Below are positions 63,001-64,000 of a stretch of 64,000 bases of DNA, in pieces. Every line of letters starts with the position of its first letter. Position 1 is the stretch's first letter. The notes beneath the pieces are model-generated. The model had not been told where the DNA came from. It ran no database searches and saw nothing but the letters and a program-made list of their open reading frames with translations. The position numbers and the translations under genes were made by a program. This DNA comes from Nautilus pompilius (Eukaryota > Mollusca > Cephalopoda > Nautilida > Nautilidae), in NCBI GenBank assembly GCA_018389105.1, contig JACATO010000991.1, positions 78,501-142,500 of the forward strand, read 5' to 3'.

Positions 63001-63799
63001 TATTTTTGGAGCGCCTTCAGTGGAAAATTCCAGAAGGTTCTGGGAATGTTCCTGGAAGACGCAACAGGTCCCGACACACTTGACATATGTGCATTACTCA
63101 CCATAATTTTTGTTCTTTTTGTGGTTTATACTTTGAAAACGTCAAAAAGGCCTGAAGATACTCCTACGGTACCAGTAGGCCTACCGCAGTGATAGCTTAC
63201 TTTTCTGATGGCTAAATGTACATTTTTTTCTTATGGTTTCATTCGCAAAATGATTTTAAAATATTGCATATAACTACCTGTAGGCTTCTACATGTATCCA
63301 TATGCAGTTATAATGTTGTAAATGAACTTGTGCCCAGTCCCCATTCCCCTGCAGATTAGCTACCAAATTATGTCAGTATATCTATATTCCAAAATCAAAA
63401 ACTCAACTTGTATTTCCAATCTACTGGTTTTTATCTTTAGCATCCATATTTCTTGACCTATGAAATTAAATTTTTAGCCAATAGAAGAAATTTTCCCCCT
63501 TCCAATTTACTTATGAATTATACACATTAACAGTTTCCTATCGTTTCACCTACAAGAGAAATACAGGTACAGAATTAAAGAATTCAAGGTTGCATGTTAT
63601 TGTGTATTAATTGACCAATGACCAAGGTATTTAACATTTTCTTAACACAGTGAATCATGTACACTAGTGTCCTGCATTTTGACGTGAAGTACTTACCTGT
63701 ATTAACATGAAAAAATCATCAACAACCAGGTAATTACACCCTGGCTTTGCTAATAACTTAACAAACTTTGATGCCTCATCATGGTGGTTCTGACACAAC
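47326..63799 (-). CDS. PP2A regulatory subunit B'' (PR72/PR130/PR70 type), 3' part
   Basis: Ten exons give the C-terminal 372 residues of a B'' regulatory subunit of serine/threonine phosphatase 2A. This cytosolic or centrosomal subunit binds the A/C core and selects substrates under calcium control. Exons, 5' to 3': 63799-63697, 62395-62321, 58109-58023, 55117-54961, 53651-53603, 53097-53011, 52253-52109, 50989-50840, 49852-49755, 47491-47326. Phases agree at every join. Conserved landmarks are [85 protein letters not shown] and [14 protein letters not shown]-hand loops are [13 protein letters not shown] and the canonical [23 protein letters not shown] favours PPP2R3A over PPP2R3B, though invertebrates usually have one ancestral gene. 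The tail is acidic, with a short poly-Ala, and diverges. The N-terminal exons are beyond the window. Confidence 0.95.
47769..47832. repeat. TTCAAATGAAA-family inverted repeat
   Basis: TTCAAATGAAAAATGGCTGA at the left and CAGGTTTCATTTGAA at the right; the most symmetrical copy. In the last PPP2R3 intron. Confidence 0.6.
47860..48190 (+). repeat. Unnamed interspersed repeat, copy 2
   Basis: Ordered block similarity to the copies at 38.0 and 56.2 kb (AATATAACCCTTTTTAATG, ACAACCAGTCCAACA, GTATAAATAAGGTAAAA and ATGTGGTGCATAGAG). No open frame. In the last PPP2R3 intron. Confidence 0.5.
49185..49455 (+). repeat. tRNA-derived SINE, long-tail family, plus strand
   Basis: Head with A-box-like TGGCTGGTGGTTCAG and B box GAGTTCGAAATC (about 49230), body CATAGTTTCTTCTTCTCTC, then GAAGAGTTCTAGTAAATT and a tail toward 49450. 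In the PPP2R3 intron before the last exon, opposite to the gene. Confidence 0.55.
49755..49852 (-). CDS. PPP2R3 exon
   Basis: Thirty-two codons plus two bases, acceptor CTTTTTTAAG, donor GAGCT/GTAAGT. Reads [19 protein letters not shown] then [13 protein letters not shown]. Confidence 0.95.
50840..50989 (-). CDS. PPP2R3 exon
   Basis: Fifty codons, phase 0 at both ends, acceptor ATTTTGCAG, donor GAGG/GTAAGA. Reads [19 protein letters not shown] and [20 protein letters not shown], the most conserved block of the family. Confidence 0.95.
52109..52253 (-). CDS. PPP2R3 exon with canonical EF-hand
   Basis: One base plus 48 codons, acceptor TTGTATTAG, donor CCAG/GTAATA. Contains the loop [12 protein letters not shown], with all calcium ligands including the final glutamate, and FYEEQMQKM. 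Confidence 0.95.
52595..52630. repeat. AAT microsatellite
   Basis: About twelve uninterrupted AAT units in a PPP2R3 intron. Confidence 0.9.
53011..53097 (-). CDS. PPP2R3 exon
   Basis: Phase 2 at both ends, acceptor TCTTTTAG, donor CAAG/GTTGGT (weaker than its neighbours). Reads [19 protein letters not shown] and AEEDKKNPT. Confidence 0.95.
53222..53297. repeat. TTCAAATGAAA-family repeat, reverse orientation
   Basis: Read on the minus strand it gives TTCAAATGAAACTCATCTGA, then GATGGTATCTGG and GATGCCCCTAG, following the family order. It lies 125 bp upstream, in gene direction, of the exon at 53011-53097. Confidence 0.5.
53603..53651 (-). CDS. PPP2R3 exon (49 bp)
   Basis: A short exon, phase 1 in and phase 2 out, acceptor CTTTTCAG, donor CCAG/GTAAGT. 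Reads [15 protein letters not shown] with arginine and threonine from the split codons. Confidence 0.9.
54228..54440 (-). repeat. SINE body and tail, long-tail family
   Basis: The minus strand carries CCTCCCACATCTAAAAACAG, TTCTAGTAGGGGAT, GGAAGTGCTGTGCCCC, ACAGAATTGGCAACG and TATCCTAGCTGAAATTGCA, the clearest copy of the family tail. The head toward 54440 is decayed. In a PPP2R3 intron, same strand. Confidence 0.5.
54961..55117 (-). CDS. PPP2R3 exon with first EF-hand
   Basis: Fifty-two codons plus one base, acceptor CTTTCTCAG, donor CACA/GTAAGT. Contains [19 protein letters not shown] and the EF-hand loop [12 protein letters not shown], in which D, D and D occupy calcium positions 1, 3 and 5. 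Confidence 0.95.
55700..55985 (-). repeat. SINE-like element, minus strand
   Basis: Minus-strand B-box-like GGTTCTATTTGGG near 55920, followed by CTCCAGTTTTCTCCTACAGC and TAGTAGGGATTTTCTGGG. A diverged relative of the long-tail family. Confidence 0.4.
56160..56430 (+). repeat. Unnamed interspersed repeat, copy 3
   Basis: Blocks TACAGTAAGTTCAATGCAAA, GTGCTTCTAGGTAGTATAAA and AAGGTAAAATCTATGTGG match the copies at 38.0 and 47.9 kb in order. Confidence 0.5.
56979..57012. repeat. TA/GA compound microsatellite
   Basis: An alternating TA run passes directly into a GA run, followed by CAGA units. In a PPP2R3 intron. Confidence 0.85.
58023..58109 (-). CDS. PPP2R3 exon
   Basis: Twenty-nine codons, phase 0 at both ends, acceptor TATTTCAG, donor CAG/GTGAGT. 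Reads [19 protein letters not shown], then EVRKSNFLQ. Confidence 0.95.
58690..58972 (-). repeat. tRNA-derived SINE, long-tail family
   Basis: Minus strand from about 58972: a head with GTGGTAGGCTGC (A-box-like) and a decayed B box (GAGTATGGACCTC), body CATAGTTTCTTCTCATTCTT, then CAGTAGGGATTTTTC, GTTGCACACAATTGGCAACA and GTGTCCTGATTGTTA. Nearly full length and in the same strand as PPP2R3. Confidence 0.55.
60275..60488 (-). repeat. tRNA-derived SINE with TTGAGCAAGG core
   Basis: The minus strand begins with a good tRNA-like head: GTGGCTCAGTAGCGAG (A box) and GGGTTCAATTCC (B box, about 60435). It continues into CCTTGAGCAAGGTACTTTAC, a core segment found in V-SINE and related families of several animal phyla. 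It differs from the long-tail family elsewhere in the window. It ends 10 bp before the mariner at 60498. Confidence 0.6.
60498..61820 (-). mobile_element. Full-length mariner element, 1323 bp
   Basis: Inverted ends begin CGAGGTCTGTCGAAAAAGTA at 60498 and, on the other strand, at 61820. Each side is flanked by TA (60496-60497, 61821-61822), the expected target duplication. At least 23 terminal bases match exactly. The size is normal for mariner. It lies in the PPP2R3 intron between exons 62321-62395 and 58023-58109, and its transposase points the same way as the gene. The identical ends and a single coding break make it the youngest transposon copy in the window. Confidence 0.9.
60647..61619 (-). 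pseudogene. Mariner transposase with one frameshift
   Basis: N-terminal part 61619-61449: [20 protein letters not shown], then [15 protein letters not shown] before a stop. The main part follows in another frame down to 60647, with [12 protein letters not shown], the second helix-turn-helix ([18 protein letters not shown]), [13 protein letters not shown] (first aspartate), HHDNAPTH (second) and [14 protein letters not shown] (third). Thirty-four residues separate the last two, so it is a DD34D enzyme. It would cut and paste its own element at TA sites. About 320 residues in all, close to the usual length. One small indel near 61450-61465 separates the frames; the catalytic triad itself is intact. 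Whether the break is real or a sequencing error cannot be told from here. Confidence 0.85.
61841..61890. repeat. TTCAAATGAAA-family repeat, left part
   Basis: CTCAAATGAAACTCAGCTGA and TGTTATCCAAAC follow the family order; the right arm is missing. It starts 21 bp beyond the right end of the mariner. Confidence 0.45.
62321..62395 (-). CDS. PPP2R3 exon
   Basis: Twenty-five codons, phase 0 at both ends, acceptor TTTTATCAG, donor ACT/GTAAGT. Reads [15 protein letters not shown], then EFHSRYIHT. Confidence 0.95.
62492..62727. mobile_element. Palindromic MITE, 236 bp, 47-bp inverted repeats
   Basis: The first 47 bases (62492-62538) and the last 47 (62681-62727) are exact reverse complements, beginning CAGGGTGTCCGTAAAGTTAC. 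Each arm itself contains a direct repeat (TTACTATACAG twice). TA flanks both ends. The 142-bp centre is AT-rich and non-coding. This is a mariner-type MITE. It lies in a PPP2R3 intron about 100 bp upstream, in gene direction, of the exon at 62395-62321. Confidence 0.85.
63697..63799 (-). CDS. PPP2R3 exon (first in window)
   Basis: Enters in phase 2 after TTCAACAG and leaves in phase 0 at ATACAG/GTAAGT; 34 complete codons. Reads [18 protein letters not shown], a segment of the N-terminal helical domain. The preceding exon lies beyond 64000. Confidence 0.9.
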
Positions 63800-64000
63800 C
63801 TGTTGAATGTAAAAAAAGGGACAGAAGCCAGTGAGTAATTAAAACAGAACTGCAGTCATGAAGAAGAGCTGAAAGCAGAAGGTTGTTTTAAATTCCTCTC
63901 TGTAACCATCAGCATGACCCAGTTTTGGAGTGCAATGACATTAATTTGCAGTAGGCATTTCCTATTTTTTTTTAATTGTAAAAGTATCTTTACCCATTGA

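Overview
The window looks like nuclear DNA of an invertebrate animal. Genes are split by GT-AG introns, one gene is a metazoan protein phosphatase 2A B'' subunit, another encodes extracellular TSP1 and LDLa modules, and the intergenic DNA is full of Tc1/mariner, hAT and pogo-like transposon remains and tRNA-derived SINEs. A mollusc or other lophotrochozoan would fit, but nothing in the sequence proves it. There is no sign of bacterial, viral or organellar genes.

Layout. Positions 1-27.5 kb hold no host gene that I can support. They contain a decayed hAT (ZBED5/FAM200-like) transposase at 1.3-2.65 kb and a Tc1-like relic at 4.3-4.75 kb. A pogo-like MITE (6642-7237) sits next to an internally deleted mariner (7294-7992). 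Further on are SINE pieces, a second Tc1-like relic with a 3 x 43 bp tandem repeat (16.5-17.07 kb), a 13 x 44 bp minisatellite (18053-18616), a hAT relic near 22.7 kb and a mariner 3' fragment near 25.6 kb. CpG is common here. Between about 27.4 and 28.1 kb the CpG density falls roughly eightfold and stays low to the end of the window.

Positions 28-64 kb carry two host genes lying tail to tail. On the plus strand (33410-41804) five exons, all joined in phase 1, encode a predicted 220-residue secreted or membrane-anchored protein: signal peptide, two thrombospondin type-1 repeats, one LDL-receptor class A module and a hydrophobic C-terminus that could be a GPI signal. The module order matches the N-terminus of complement C6, but I see no MACPF domain. 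On the minus strand (63799-47326) ten exons encode the C-terminal 372 residues of PPP2R3, with two EF-hand regions. Its 5' exons lie beyond the right edge. All splice phases in both models agree from exon to exon.

The introns and spacers of this half hold a full-length mariner with one frameshift (60498-61820, TA duplications present), a palindromic MITE with 47-bp inverted repeats (62492-62727), mariner, Tc1 and hAT relics, at least two SINE families, a small repeat family with inverted TTCAAATGAAA ends, and a longer unnamed repeat seen near 38.0, 47.9 and 56.2 kb. One SINE family occurs in both halves, so the CpG shift is more likely a chromatin or methylation boundary than a join between two organisms. 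All gene models come from reading motifs and splice signals by eye; no transcript or database evidence was available.
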